This document shows positions 1 through 10,447 of a DNA stretch of 64,000 nucleotides, in pieces. The stretch spans positions 2,170,001 through 2,234,000 of the forward strand of contig NZ_CP173677.1 of the NCBI RefSeq assembly GCF_045055315.1, written 5' to 3'. The notes beneath the pieces were generated by a model. It was not told the DNA's origin. It was given only the letters and a program-made list of their open reading frames with translations, and did not search any database. Every line of letters starts with the position of its first letter. Within the stretch, counting starts at the first letter, position 1. Source of the DNA: Brachymonas wangyanguii. Its GTDB lineage: Bacteria; Pseudomonadota; Gammaproteobacteria; Burkholderiales; Burkholderiaceae_C. The position numbers were made by a program, and so were the translations under genes.

Positions 1-1293
<1,293 letters not shown>

Positions 1294-1312
1294 GTCCTAC
1301 CTGATTGACGGG

Positions 1313-1344
1313 TTGCCTGCGGTTTCTGGCGTAACCGCAGGCAA
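1313..1344 (+). terminator. Terminator-like hairpin after gcvP
   Basis: A perfect 12-bp inverted repeat (TTGCCTGCGGTT / AACCGCAGGCAA) with an 8-base loop begins 20 bases after the gcvP stop codon. There is no following T tract, so termination may be weak or Rho-assisted. It separates gcvP from the antiporter operon. Confidence 0.6.
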
Positions 1345-1453
1345 ATGCCCATAAAATCAGGACAAATTGCCATTTGGCCCATCCTGCATGGGTCGGAAGC
1401 GGGTGCATCGTGCCCGTGGCGCCATCTGCCCACCCCCAACCTCCGACGCCTGC

Positions 1454-4396
1454 ATGACCTTGATGCTCCTGCTGGCGCTGCCGTTCCTAGGGAGCGCCCT
1501 GGCAGCCCTGCTGCCTACCCACGCCCGTAACGCTGCTGCAACCCTCTCCGCACTGGTAGCCCTTGCTGCCCTGGTGCAGGTCGCGCTGATGTTCCCTGAA
1601 CTGCAGGCCGGCCACGTGCTGCGCGAGGAATGGGTCTGGCTGCCGAATGTCGGCCTCAACTTCATCATCCGGGTCGACGGTTTTGCCTGGATGTTTGCCA
1701 TGCTGGTCACCGGCATCGGCATGCTGGTGGCCCTCTATGCGCGCTACTACATGTCCAAGGACGATCCGGTACCGCGCTTCTTCTCCTTCTTCCTCGCCTT
1801 CATGGGCGCCATGCTTGGCGTGGTGCTGTCGGGCAACCTGGTACAGCTGGTGTTCTTCTGGGAGCTGACCAGCCTGTTCTCCTTCCTGCTGATCGGTTAC
1901 TGGCACCACCGCAAGGACGCGCGCCGCGGCGCGCGCATGGCGCTGACCGTCACGGGCGCCGGCGGGCTGGCCCTGCTGGGCGGCGTGCTGCTGCTTGGCC
2001 ATATCGCCGGCAGCTACGAGCTGGACGTGGTGCTGGCCTCGGGTGACCGCATCCGCGCCCACCCCTACTACCTGCCGATGCTGGTGCTGGTGCTGCTAGG
2101 CGCACTGACCAAGAGCGCGCAGTTTCCCTTCCATTTCTGGCTGCCGCGCGCCATGGCCGCGCCGACGCCAGTCTCGGCCTACCTGCACTCGGCGACGATG
2201 GTGAAGGCTGGCGTGTTCCTGCTGGCGCGCCTGTGGCCGGCGCTGGCCGGCACCGAGGCATGGTTCTGGATCCTGGGCGGCGCTGGTGCCATCACCCTGG
2301 TGATCGGCTCGTTCAAGGCGATCTTCCAGAATGACCTGAAAGGCCTGCTGGCCTACTCCACCGTCAGCCAGCTCGGCCTGATCGCGGTGCTGCTGTCGCT
2401 CAACAGCCCGATGGCGGCCGTGGCCGGCGTGTTCCACATCATCAATCACGCCACTTTCAAGGCCTCGCTGTTCATGACCGCTGGCATCATCGACCACGAG
2501 ACCGGTACGCGCGACATCCGTCGCCTGTCCGGCCTGATCCACGTGATGCCGATCACCGGCACACTGGCGATCGTGGCCAGTGCCGCCATGGCCGGCGTAC
2601 CGCTGCTCAACGGCTTCCTGTCCAAGGAAATGTTCTTTGCCGAAACCGTGCATCTCGATGCCACCGGCTGGCTCGAGATAACCCTGCCGCTGCTGGCACT
2701 GGCAGCCTCGATGTTCGGCATGGCCTATTCGCTGCGCTTTACCGCCAGCGTGTTCTTCGGCAAGCTGTCGAAGAACCTGCCGCGCGAACCGCACGAGCCG
2801 GTGCGCTGGATGCGCATCCCGATCGAGCTGCTGGTGCTGCTGTGCCTGCTGGTCGGCACCCTGCCCGAAGCGTTTATCGGCCAGGTGCTGGCGGTGGCCG
2901 CCACGCCTGTGGTCGGCGGCCAGCTGCCGGAATACAGCCTGGCGCTGTGGCACGGCTGGAACGCACCGCTGATCATGAGCCTGATCGCCATGGTGGGCGG
3001 CATCACGCTCTACCTGCTGCTGCGCAAGCCGCAGGATCAGGATCGCATCCGCCACACGCCACTGCTCGGCCGTCTGGATGGCGAGCGCATGTTCAACTGG
3101 TGCATGGCGCTGCTGCAACAGTCGGCACGCAAGTTCCAGCGCATCGCCTACACGCGCCGGCTGCAGGCGCAGATGTTCATGCTGATCCTGAGCTGCATCG
3201 TGGTGGTGGCGGCCTCGCTAGCGGTGTCCGGCCTGAGCTGGGGCGACCGTCCCGGCCTGCCGCTGACAGCCGACTTTGCCCTGCTCTGGCTGGTCGGTGC
3301 CGCCTGCGCCATCGGTGCCGCGGCCCAGGCCAAGTTCCACCGGCTGGCAGCGCTGATCCTGATGGGCGGTGCCGGCCTGGTGGTCTGCCTGACCTTTGTC
3401 TGGTTCTCGGCGCCCGACCTGGCGCTGACACAGCTGTCGGTCGAAGTGGTGACCACCATCGTGTTCCTGCTGGCGCTGCGCTGGCTGCCCAAGCGCGAGC
3501 CGCGCGACGACAGCCTGGACCTGCGTGCCCGCATCCGCCGCCTGCGTGACCTGATTCTGGCCATCGTCGTCGGTACCGGCATGGCGGTGCTGTCCTATGC
3601 GCTGATGACGCGCCAGACACCGCAAAGCATTTCGCCCTTCTTCCTCGAGCGCGCGCTGCCGGAAGGCGGCGGCACCAACGTGGTGAACGTGATGCTGGTC
3701 GATTTCCGTGCCTTCGACACCATGGGCGAGATCGTGGTGCTGGCCGCAGTCGGCCTGACCGTGTATGCGCTGCTGCGCCGCTTCCGTCCGCCGCTGGAAA
3801 GCATCGAGCTGCCGCGCCAGCAGGCCGCCACCCCGGCCGACCTGCTGACCGACCTGGTCAACCCGCGCAGCGTGCCGGATACCGCGGTCGGCTACCTGAT
3901 GGTGCCGGCGGTGCTGACGCGCGTGCTGCTGCCAATCACCATGCTGCTGTCGGCGCACCTGTTCCTGCGCGGCCACAATGCGCCCGGCGGCGGCTTTGTC
4001 GCCGGCCTGGTGATGTCGATCGGCCTGCTGGCGCAGTTCATGATTGCCGGCACGCAATGGGTCGAGGCCCACTTCAACCTGGACCTGCGCCGCTGGGTCT
4101 CCTACGGCCTGCTGATCGCCGGCCTGACCGGACTCGGCTCGCTGGCGCTGGGCTATCCTTTCATGACCACGCACACCGCACACGTCACGCTGCCGCTGCT
4201 GGGCGAGATCCACCTGCCCACCGCCGCGCTGTTCGACCTCGGCGTGTTCATGGTGGTGGTCGGTTCCACCCTGCTGATGCTGACCGCGATTGCCCACCAG
4301 TCGATCCGCCGCCAGCGCAAGCCGGTACGCGATGAGGGCGCCACCTCCGAATCGGTGGCACCGGACCGCGAAGAATACGACAAGGAGAACACCTGA
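1454..4396 (+). CDS. mnhA: Na+/H+ antiporter subunit A (MrpA with C-terminal MrpB domain)
   Basis: Largest subunit of the Mrp multi-subunit cation/proton antiporter in the inner membrane, used for Na+ tolerance and pH homeostasis. The 980-residue protein has a NuoL-like proton-translocating part (about residues 60-420) with the conserved membrane Glu137 (FFWELTS) and Lys220 (LTKSAQFPFHFWLP). A DUF4040/MbhD-like segment follows (about 595-670), then an MrpB domain (about 810-950, with RGHNAPGGGF), so subunits A and B are fused as in many proteobacteria. ATG 1454 was chosen because the upstream extension is hydrophilic and unlike MrpA; no good Shine-Dalgarno site precedes it. The stop overlaps the mnhC start (ATGA). 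Confidence 0.94.
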   Translation: MTLMLLLALPFLGSALAALLPTHARNAAATLSALVALAALVQVALMFPELQAGHVLREEWVWLPNVGLNFIIRVDGFAWMFAMLVTGIGMLVALYARYYMSKDDPVPRFFSFFLAFMGAMLGVVLSGNLVQLVFFWELTSLFSFLLIGYWHHRKDARRGARMALTVTGAGGLALLGGVLLLGHIAGSYELDVVLASGDRIRAHPYYLPMLVLVLLGALTKSAQFPFHFWLPRAMAAPTPVSAYLHSATMVKAGVFLLARLWPALAGTEAWFWILGGAGAITLVIGSFKAIFQNDLKGLLAYSTVSQLGLIAVLLSLNSPMAAVAGVFHIINHATFKASLFMTAGIIDHETGTRDIRRLSGLIHVMPITGTLAIVASAAMAGVPLLNGFLSKEMFFAETVHLDATGWLEITLPLLALAASMFGMAYSLRFTASVFFGKLSKNLPREPHEPVRWMRIPIELLVLLCLLVGTLPEAFIGQVLAVAATPVVGGQLPEYSLALWHGWNAPLIMSLIAMVGGITLYLLLRKPQDQDRIRHTPLLGRLDGERMFNWCMALLQQSARKFQRIAYTRRLQAQMFMLILSCIVVVAASLAVSGLSWGDRPGLPLTADFALLWLVGAACAIGAAAQAKFHRLAALILMGGAGLVVCLTFVWFSAPDLALTQLSVEVVTTIVFLLALRWLPKREPRDDSLDLRARIRRLRDLILAIVVGTGMAVLSYALMTRQTPQSISPFFLERALPEGGGTNVVNVMLVDFRAFDTMGEIVVLAAVGLTVYALLRRFRPPLESIELPRQQAATPADLLTDLVNPRSVPDTAVGYLMVPAVLTRVLLPITMLLSAHLFLRGHNAPGGGFVAGLVMSIGLLAQFMIAGTQWVEAHFNLDLRRWVSYGLLIAGLTGLGSLALGYPFMTTHTAHVTLPLLGEIHLPTAALFDLGVFMVVVGSTLLMLTAIAHQSIRRQRKPVRDEGATSESVAPDREEYDKENT

Positions 4397-4755
4397 TGGA
4401 ACTCGTCATGGCCATTGCCATCGGCATCCTGACCGGCTCCGGCATCTGGCTGGTGCTGCGCCCGCGAACCTTCCAGCTCATCATCGGGCTGTCGCTGCTG
4501 TCCTATGCCGTCAACCTGTTCATCTTCGTTTCCGGCAGCCTGACCATTGCGCGTGAGCCGATCGTACTGTCCTGGCTGCTGCCAACGCTGCAGAACTACA
4601 CCGACCCGATGCCGCAGGCACTGGTACTGACCGCCATCGTGATCGGCTTTGCCACCACCGCACTGTTCCTGGTGGTGATGCTGGCCGCGCGCGGCCTGGC
4701 CGATACCGACCACGTGGACGGCAAGGAATACAAGGCCAAGGAGTACCAGCCGTGA
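4396..4755 (+). CDS. mnhC: Na+/H+ antiporter subunit C
   Basis: Small NuoK-like subunit of the Mrp antiporter, 119 residues with three predicted membrane helices and the conserved segment RPRTFQLIIGLSLLSYAVNL. The ATG overlaps the mnhA stop (ATGA) and is preceded by AAGGAG at 4382-4387, so it is translationally coupled. Position between A and D is the canonical order. The hydrophilic C-terminal tail (about residues 100-119) is typical of the family. Confidence 0.95.
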   Translation: MELVMAIAIGILTGSGIWLVLRPRTFQLIIGLSLLSYAVNLFIFVSGSLTIAREPIVLSWLLPTLQNYTDPMPQALVLTAIVIGFATTALFLVVMLAARGLADTDHVDGKEYKAKEYQP

Positions 4756-6581
4756 GGGAGTGGATTGCCAGCCTGATGCCCCACCTGCTGGTCGCGCCGG
4801 TGCTGCTGCCAATGCTGACCGCCGCCATCATGCTGCTGCTGGGCGAGCGCACCAGCTGGGCCAAGCGCATCGTGGCGCTGGTGTCCTGTTCGCTGGGCGT
4901 GATCATCGCCCTGCTGGTGCTGGTCTGGGTGCGTGGCGGCGATGGCGCGCTCGGTGTCGGTGTCTACCTGCCGGGCAACTGGCAGGTGCCGTTCGGCATC
5001 TCGCTGGTCGCCGACCGGCTGACGGCCATGATGCTGCTGATCACCTCGGTGATCGGCCTGTGCGCCATGCTGTTTGCCATGGCCGGCTGGGACAAGGCCG
5101 GCGTGCATTTCTATTCGCTGTTCCAGCTGCAGCTGATGGGCCTGAACGGTGCCTTCCTGACGGCCGACCTGTTCAACCTGTTCGTGTTCTTCGAGATCAT
5201 GCTGACCGCTTCCTACGGCTTGCTGCTGCATGGCACGGGCTGGCCACGGGTGCGTTCGGGCATGCACTACATCGCCTTCAACCTGATGGCCTCGCTGCTG
5301 TTCCTGCTGGGCGCGGCCATGCTGTACGGCGTGACCGGCACGCTGAACATGGCCGACATGGCGACCAAGATCCCGCTGATTCCGGAAAGCGACCGCGGCC
5401 TGCTGCACGCCGGTGCCGCCCTGCTGGCAATGGCCTTCCTGTCCAAGGCCGCGATCTGGCCGATGAACTTCTGGCTGGCGCCGGCCTACTCGGCCGCGAG
5501 CCCGGCGGTCGCGGCGCTGTTTGCCGTGATGACCAAGGTCGGCCTGTACGCTCTGCTGCGCCTGTGGACGCTGCTGTTCCCGCCCAGCGCCACCGGCTCC
5601 GAACTGTTCGGCAGCGAATGGCTGACCTGGGCCGGCCTGCTCACCATCGGCTTTGCCTCGATCGGCCTGTTTGCCTCGCAGCGTCTGGGCAAGCTGGCCG
5701 GCTTCTCGGTGCTGGTGTCGTCCGGCACGCTGCTGGCGGCCTTCGGCTTTGGCCAGGCCACTGTCACCGGCGGCGCGCTCTACTACCTGATCAGCTCCAC
5801 GCTGGCGATGAGCGCGCTGTTCCTGGTGATCGACCTGATCGAACGCGCGCGCCAGGAAGAAGAAAAAGTCCCGTCCTTCGACCCGGACGAGGAAGGCCTG
5901 CCCTTCCCGATCGACATGCTGGAGCCGCCGCCCGAAACCAACCTGGACGAGAAGGAAGAAGCGCTGATCGGCCGCGCCATCCCCGGCGCGATTGCCGTGC
6001 TGGGCGTCTCCTTCATCATGTGCGCGCTGCTGATCGCCGGCCTGCCGCCGATGTCCGGCTTTGTCGGCAAGGTGGTGATGCTGACCGGCCTGATCAACCC
6101 GCACGGCATGGGCGTCTACGGTGCCGACATCCCGGTCACGGCCTGGGTGCTGCTGGTGATGATCATCGTCTCCGGCCTGCTCGCCACCATTGCCTATTCG
6201 CGCGCCGGCATCCGCTTTTTCTGGGCACCCCAGGACCGGCCAGCCCCCTGGCTGCGCGTGATCGAGATCGTGCCGATCACGGTACTGCTGGGCCTGTGCG
6301 TGCTGCTGATCGTGCATGTCGGCTCGGTGCTGCGCTATACCGAGCGCACCGCCCACATGCTGCACGTGCCGACCGCCTATATCGATGCCGTCAAGGCGAC
6401 GCGCGTCAAGCCGGGCCCGACCTCGCAGCCGCTACCAGCGGCCGTGCCGCATCCGGTTCCAGTGCCGCAGCAACCCGCCGCGTCGGCGCCAGTCATCACG
6501 CCGCGCATCGCCCCGGTGCCGATGCCGGCCGCCAGCCCGCCGGCCAGCGTGCCGCCGGCCCTGCCAGGAGCGTCCTCATGA
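4752..6581 (+). CDS. mnhD: Na+/H+ antiporter subunit D
   Basis: NuoM/NuoN-like proton-translocating subunit of the Mrp complex, 609 residues. GTG start overlaps the mnhC stop (GTGA) and has AAGGAG at 4738-4743. The conserved membrane acid Glu148 (VFFEIMLTASYG) and Lys232 (FLSKAAIWPMNFWL) are present. Two features make it longer than the usual 500 residues: an acidic, proline-containing hydrophilic loop at about residues 363-405, and a tail rich in Pro and Ala from about residue 549 to the end. Both lie outside the conserved core. The next gene, mnhE, starts within the stop codon. Confidence 0.95.
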   Translation: MREWIASLMPHLLVAPVLLPMLTAAIMLLLGERTSWAKRIVALVSCSLGVIIALLVLVWVRGGDGALGVGVYLPGNWQVPFGISLVADRLTAMMLLITSVIGLCAMLFAMAGWDKAGVHFYSLFQLQLMGLNGAFLTADLFNLFVFFEIMLTASYGLLLHGTGWPRVRSGMHYIAFNLMASLLFLLGAAMLYGVTGTLNMADMATKIPLIPESDRGLLHAGAALLAMAFLSKAAIWPMNFWLAPAYSAASPAVAALFAVMTKVGLYALLRLWTLLFPPSATGSELFGSEWLTWAGLLTIGFASIGLFASQRLGKLAGFSVLVSSGTLLAAFGFGQATVTGGALYYLISSTLAMSALFLVIDLIERARQEEEKVPSFDPDEEGLPFPIDMLEPPPETNLDEKEEALIGRAIPGAIAVLGVSFIMCALLIAGLPPMSGFVGKVVMLTGLINPHGMGVYGADIPVTAWVLLVMIIVSGLLATIAYSRAGIRFFWAPQDRPAPWLRVIEIVPITVLLGLCVLLIVHVGSVLRYTERTAHMLHVPTAYIDAVKATRVKPGPTSQPLPAAVPHPVPVPQQPAASAPVITPRIAPVPMPAASPPASVPPALPGASS

Positions 6582-7069
6582 TGCGCCGCCTGTTTCCCTC
6601 CCCGCTGCTGTCGGCATCGCTGGTCGCGATCTGGCTGCTGATCAACGAATCGCTCTCGGCCGGCAACTGGATCCTGGCGCTGCTGCTGGGCTGGTTGCTG
6701 CCGCTGCTGTTTGGTTCGCTGCGCCCGCAGCGCCCGCGTATCCGCCGCCCGCTGCTGCTCACGCGCCTGATCTTTCGGGTCGGCTACGACGTGCTGATCT
6801 CGGTAGTCGAAGTCGCCCGGGGCGTGTTCGTCTCCGGCAAGCGCGAACCGAACAGCCAGTTCGTGGTGATTCCGCTGGAGCTGCGTGACCCGAGTGCACT
6901 GGCCTCGCTGGCCGTGATCACCACCGTGGTACCCGGCACCGTCTGGTGCGAGCTGGCGCGCGACAGCAGCGCCGTCATGCTGCACGTCTGGGACCTGCAG
7001 GACGAAGCCACCTTCATCAAGATGTACAAGACCCGTTACGAGTCTGCCCTGCTGGAGATTTTCCAATGA
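6578..7069 (+). CDS. mnhE: Na+/H+ antiporter subunit E
   Basis: Mrp subunit E, 163 residues, with two N-terminal membrane helices and the family segment around ITTVVPGTVWCEL near residue 120. The ATG at 6578 overlaps the mnhD stop (ATGA) and AGGAG lies a few bases upstream; the second in-frame ATG at 6581 is an alternative. It is required for assembly of the Mrp complex in studied systems. The gene overlaps mnhF in the same way, so translation of the whole operon is chained. Confidence 0.93.
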   Translation: MMRRLFPSPLLSASLVAIWLLINESLSAGNWILALLLGWLLPLLFGSLRPQRPRIRRPLLLTRLIFRVGYDVLISVVEVARGVFVSGKREPNSQFVVIPLELRDPSALASLAVITTVVPGTVWCELARDSSAVMLHVWDLQDEATFIKMYKTRYESALLEIFQ

Positions 7070-7365
7070 TCGACCTGATGCAATCGATGAATCCGGTGCT
7101 GCACGTGGCGCTGCTGTTCACGCTGTTCTGCTACGCGCTGGCGGTCTGCATGGCGCTGTGGCGGCTGCTGCACGGCCCGTCGGCGCAGGACCGCATCCTG
7201 GCGCTGGACTATGTCTACATGGTGGCGATGCTGGCGGTGCTGGTACTGGGTATCCGCAACATGAGTACCATGTATTTCGAGGCAGCCCTGCTGATCGCGC
7301 TGACCGGCTTTGTCAGCTCGGCCGCACTGGCCAAGTTCCTGCTGCGCGGGGAGGTGATCGAATGA
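7066..7365 (+). CDS. mnhF: Na+/H+ antiporter subunit F
   Basis: Mrp subunit F, 99 residues, three predicted membrane helices, with the family motif GPSAQDRILALDYV near residue 40. The ATG overlaps the mnhE stop (ATGA), with GGAG upstream in the mnhE coding end. A longer in-frame extension upstream is read inside mnhE and does not resemble MrpF, so the short form is taken. Confidence 0.93.
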   Translation: MIDLMQSMNPVLHVALLFTLFCYALAVCMALWRLLHGPSAQDRILALDYVYMVAMLAVLVLGIRNMSTMYFEAALLIALTGFVSSAALAKFLLRGEVIE

Positions 7366-7733
7366 ATACGGTCCTGCCCTGGTGGGTCGAGACGCTGGTC
7401 TCGCTGCTGCTGGTGGCCAGCGGCATCTTTGCCGTGCTGGCCAGCTGGGGGCTGCTGCAGCTCAAGAGCTTCTTCAAGCGCCTGCACCCGACGGCACTGG
7501 TCACCACCGCTGCCGCCTGGTGCGTCACGCTGGCTTCGGTGGTCTATTTCAGCACCGTCAATGCACGGCTGTCGCTCAGCACCTGGCTGATCATCATCAT
7601 CCTGTCGATTTCGGTGCCGATCACTACCGTGCTGCTGGCGCGCGCTGCCGTGTTCCGGCACCGCCAGGCCGGCGATCCGCGCCTGCCGCAGCCGCTGCTG
7701 CGCGGCCGGCAAGCGCAGCAGGAGCAGGAATAA
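7362..7733 (+). CDS. mnhG: Na+/H+ antiporter subunit G
   Basis: Last subunit of the Mrp operon, 123 residues with three predicted helices and the typical sequence LKSFFKRLHPTALVTT after the first helix. The ATG at 7362 overlaps the mnhF stop and is preceded by GGGGAGG. The C-terminal tail is hydrophilic and Gln/Arg rich. The gene ends 4 bases from the stop codon of the convergent gshA, with no obvious intrinsic terminator between them. Confidence 0.93.
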   Translation: MNTVLPWWVETLVSLLLVASGIFAVLASWGLLQLKSFFKRLHPTALVTTAAAWCVTLASVVYFSTVNARLSLSTWLIIIILSISVPITTVLLARAAVFRHRQAGDPRLPQPLLRGRQAQQEQE

Positions 7734-7737
7734 GGGA

Positions 7738-9297
7738 TCAGCGGCCGATGGCTGCGCCGAGGCGTTCCGGCGACACGTAGAACTGGCGGTACTCCTCGAA
7801 CGGCATGGTGTCGGCCGCCTCGATCGCCTGCTGCTGCGTGACCGATTCGGTGGCCAGGCGGGCAAAATCGGCGCGTTCTTCGGCACTTGGCGGTTGCGCC
7901 AGCATGCGCGCACGCACCTCGGCCGAACGCTCGCGCACAAAGGCCACGAAGGTCTGATCGGCCGTTTCCAGCGTACGCGCCAGCACACGCGCCGAAGGCA
8001 AGCGTGCGGGATCGTCCAGGCTGGCCTGCGCTGCCGCCAGCGCCTGTGCATGGCTGCTGCCGCCCAACTGCGCATCGAGCTGCTGTGCCAGCGGCTGCAT
8101 CTCGTCCAGCAGTTGCTGCGCCCATTCGGTCAGCACCACCTCGGTACCGTTGCGCTCCAGGCGCAGGCCCGGTTCACGGCCACGTGCCGCCACCAGCTGC
8201 TGGTTGCGTCCGAGCGCCTCAATCTCTTCCAGGCTGTCCGGCGGGCTGTCGCTGAGCAGCGCATGCAGCAGGAATACGTCCAGGAAGCGGATGGTATCCA
8301 GATCAATGCCCACATCCAGGAACGGATTCAGGTCCATCAGGCGCACTTCCACGTACTCCACGCCGCGCTCGCGCAGCGCGTGCAGTGGGCGCTCGCCCTG
8401 GCGGATCACGCGCTTGGGCCGGATCGTGCCGTAGAACTCGTTCTCGATCTGCAGCAGTGCGGTATCAAGCTGGTTGTAGTCGCCACCCGGGTTGGTGATG
8501 CCAATCGTCTCATAGGCCGGGTAAGGCTGCGTCAGCGCCTCGTTCAGCGAGGCGGCATAGCCTTCCAGGCTGTTGTAGCTCACGTGCAGCGACGACTGGG
8601 CATCGCTCTGGTAGCCGAGCCGGCCCATGCGCAGCGAAGTCGCATGCGGCAGGTACATGGTCTTGTCGCCCAGCGGCTGCAGCATGTGGTCGCGGCCCTC
8701 GACAAAGGTCTTGCACACCGCCGGTGACGCGCCAAACAGGTAGAGCAGCAGGAAGGCGTGGCGGCGGAAATTGCGGATCAGGCCAAAGTAGCCATCGCTG
8801 TCCACGCCCGGCAGCGACCAGTTGTAGTGGATGCCAGAAATCGTCTGCATGCGGCGGCCGTAGCGGTGGCCCAGGCCCATGCGGTAGACGCTCTTGGCGC
8901 GGCCCACGTTGGAGTTGCCGTAGCGGCCAAGCGGAATCGTCTCGTCGGTCGGCAGGCCACAGGGCATGCTGGCGACCCAGAGCATCTCGTTGCCCTTTTC
9001 GGCCAGCACCTGGTACACCTCGCGGTGCACGCGCTCCAGCTCGTCCAGCACCTGTTCGGCACTGGCATGGACGCCGGTGACCAGCTCCAGCTGCGATTCG
9101 CTGAAGTCGGTCGTGATATGCGGGTGCGTGAGCGGCGAGCCCAGCTCGGCCGGATGCGGCGTCAGGGCCAATTTGCCATCAGGCAGCGCACGCAGGCTCT
9201 CCTTCTCGAGGCCGCGGCGCATGCCTTTCAGCTGCTCAGGGGTCAGTGGCCCCATCTTCTTTTGCAGGTCGGTCATGGTGTTGGGTTGGTGGCTCAT
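7738..9297 (-). CDS. gshA: Glutamate-cysteine ligase (E. coli type)
   Basis: First enzyme of glutathione synthesis: ATP-dependent formation of gamma-glutamylcysteine in the cytoplasm. The 519-residue length matches the E. coli GshA family, and the order of conserved segments does too: an N-terminal LKGMRRGLEKESLR, then ITTDFSESQLELVT, WVASMPCGLP, GIHYNWSLP and VEVRLMDLNPF. ATG 9297 was chosen; ATG 9276 (MTDLQKK) is an alternative, while the longer extension upstream has no support. The gene faces mnhG tail to tail and is divergent from moaA. Many Burkholderiales instead carry a shorter ATP-grasp-unrelated GshA family, so this type may be worth a phylogenetic look. Confidence 0.95.
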   Translation of the reverse strand: MSHQPNTMTDLQKKMGPLTPEQLKGMRRGLEKESLRALPDGKLALTPHPAELGSPLTHPHITTDFSESQLELVTGVHASAEQVLDELERVHREVYQVLAEKGNEMLWVASMPCGLPTDETIPLGRYGNSNVGRAKSVYRMGLGHRYGRRMQTISGIHYNWSLPGVDSDGYFGLIRNFRRHAFLLLYLFGASPAVCKTFVEGRDHMLQPLGDKTMYLPHATSLRMGRLGYQSDAQSSLHVSYNSLEGYAASLNEALTQPYPAYETIGITNPGGDYNQLDTALLQIENEFYGTIRPKRVIRQGERPLHALRERGVEYVEVRLMDLNPFLDVGIDLDTIRFLDVFLLHALLSDSPPDSLEEIEALGRNQQLVAARGREPGLRLERNGTEVVLTEWAQQLLDEMQPLAQQLDAQLGGSSHAQALAAAQASLDDPARLPSARVLARTLETADQTFVAFVRERSAEVRARMLAQPPSAEERADFARLATESVTQQQAIEAADTMPFEEYRQFYVSPERLGAAIGR

Positions 9298-9428
9298 GCC
9301 ACACTTTTTCGAACGTGCGCAACAGTAACACAGGCCGGCCTGGTCTGCTGGCGATCCGGGCATAACTCCACCGAAAGGACTAGCCCTTCCCCACCATCAC
9401 ACGGGCTGGCGCGCGTGGCCTTTTGCCC

Positions 9429-9440
9429 TATAAATGGGCT
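9429..9440 (+). promoter_or_regulatory. Possible -10 element abutting the moaA start
   Basis: TATAAA at 9429-9434 lies six bases before the moaA ATG. The expected transcription start would then fall on or next to the A of the ATG, giving a leaderless mRNA. There is no Shine-Dalgarno sequence before the ATG. The hexamer 17 bases further upstream (CTGGCG) matches the -35 consensus at only three of six positions, so the call is tentative. Confidence 0.4.
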
Positions 9441-10445
9441 ATGGAGCAAGCCGCCGTCACCCCCTCTCCCGTACTGCGTGACCGCTTCGGTCGGCAGGTT
9501 GATTACGTGCGCGTCTCGGTCACCGACCGCTGCGACCTGCGCTGCAGCTATTGCATGCCACGGCGCTTCCGCGGCTTCGAACAACCCGAGCACTGGCTGA
9601 GCTTTGACGAGATCGAGCGCGTGCTGGCGGCCTTTGCCCGCATGGGGACGCGCCGCATCCGCCTGACCGGCGGCGAACCGCTGCTGCGCAAGAACCTGGC
9701 CGGGCTGGCACAACGCCTCGCCGCCCTGCCCGGCATCGAGGATCTCTCGCTCACCACCAATGGCACCCAGCTGACAAAGCTGGCGCCCGCCCTGCGCGCC
9801 GCCGGCGTGCAGCGGCTCAACGTCAGCCTCGATTCCCTGCGCCGCGACTGCGTGCAGCAGATCACCGGCAGCGATTGCCTGCAGCACGTGCTCGACGGCC
9901 TGCAGGCGGCCAAGGCAGCTGGTTTCGAACGCATCAAGATCAATATGGTGCCGCTGGTCGGCGTCAACGATGGCGACATGGAGGCCATGGTCGCCTACTG
10001 CATCGAGAACGGTTTCGTGCTGCGCCTGATCGAGGCCATGCCCATGGGCAGCACCGGCCAGGCCAGCAAGGGCATGCCATTGCAACCGTTGCTGCAACGG
10101 CTGCAGCAGCAGTTCGGCCTGCTGCCCTGTACCGTACCGCTCGGTGGCGGCCCGGCCCGTTACTGGACCGCACCCGATACCGGCTTCACGCTCGGCCTGA
10201 TCACCCCCATGTCCCAGCATTTTTGCGCCACCTGCAACCGCGTGCGATTGTCGGTCGATGGCATACTCTATCTGTGCCTGGGACAGGAGCAGCGCGTGGA
10301 GTTGCGGCCGCTGCTGCGCGCCGGCTGCACCGATGCCGAACTGGAGGCCACGCTGCGGCAGGCCATCGAACTCAAGCCCGAACAGCACGATTTCCTGCGC
10401 CAGCCAGAGAAGATCGTGCGCTTCATGTCCATCACAGGAGGCTGA
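9441..10445 (+). CDS. moaA: GTP 3',8-cyclase (molybdenum cofactor biosynthesis protein A)
   Basis: Radical SAM enzyme that, with MoaC, converts GTP to cyclic pyranopterin monophosphate, the first step of molybdopterin synthesis. The 334-residue protein has the radical SAM cluster motif CDLRCSYC near residue 31, the LTGGEPLL segment, a C-terminal second Fe-S cluster motif FCATCNRVRLS with a third cysteine in YLCLG, and the C-terminal GG needed for activity. The ATG at 9441 gives the usual N-terminus (DRFGRQVDYVRVSVTDRC). The gene supplies cofactor for the nitrate reductase encoded nearby and heads an apparent operon with can, narX and narL. Confidence 0.97.
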   Translation: MEQAAVTPSPVLRDRFGRQVDYVRVSVTDRCDLRCSYCMPRRFRGFEQPEHWLSFDEIERVLAAFARMGTRRIRLTGGEPLLRKNLAGLAQRLAALPGIEDLSLTTNGTQLTKLAPALRAAGVQRLNVSLDSLRRDCVQQITGSDCLQHVLDGLQAAKAAGFERIKINMVPLVGVNDGDMEAMVAYCIENGFVLRLIEAMPMGSTGQASKGMPLQPLLQRLQQQFGLLPCTVPLGGGPARYWTAPDTGFTLGLITPMSQHFCATCNRVRLSVDGILYLCLGQEQRVELRPLLRAGCTDAELEATLRQAIELKPEQHDFLRQPEKIVRFMSITGG

Positions 10446-10447
10446 CC

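Noticed and set aside
4596..6365. Minus-strand open frame of 589 codons
   Set aside because: Antisense to mnhC and mnhD; composition is Gln/His/Arg-rich, typical of an antisense frame in high-GC DNA.
9298..9440. Possible molybdenum cofactor riboswitch ahead of moaA
   Set aside because: The gap is only 143 bases, also serves gshA, and no long conserved hairpin set is visible; the promoter evidence points to no leader at all.
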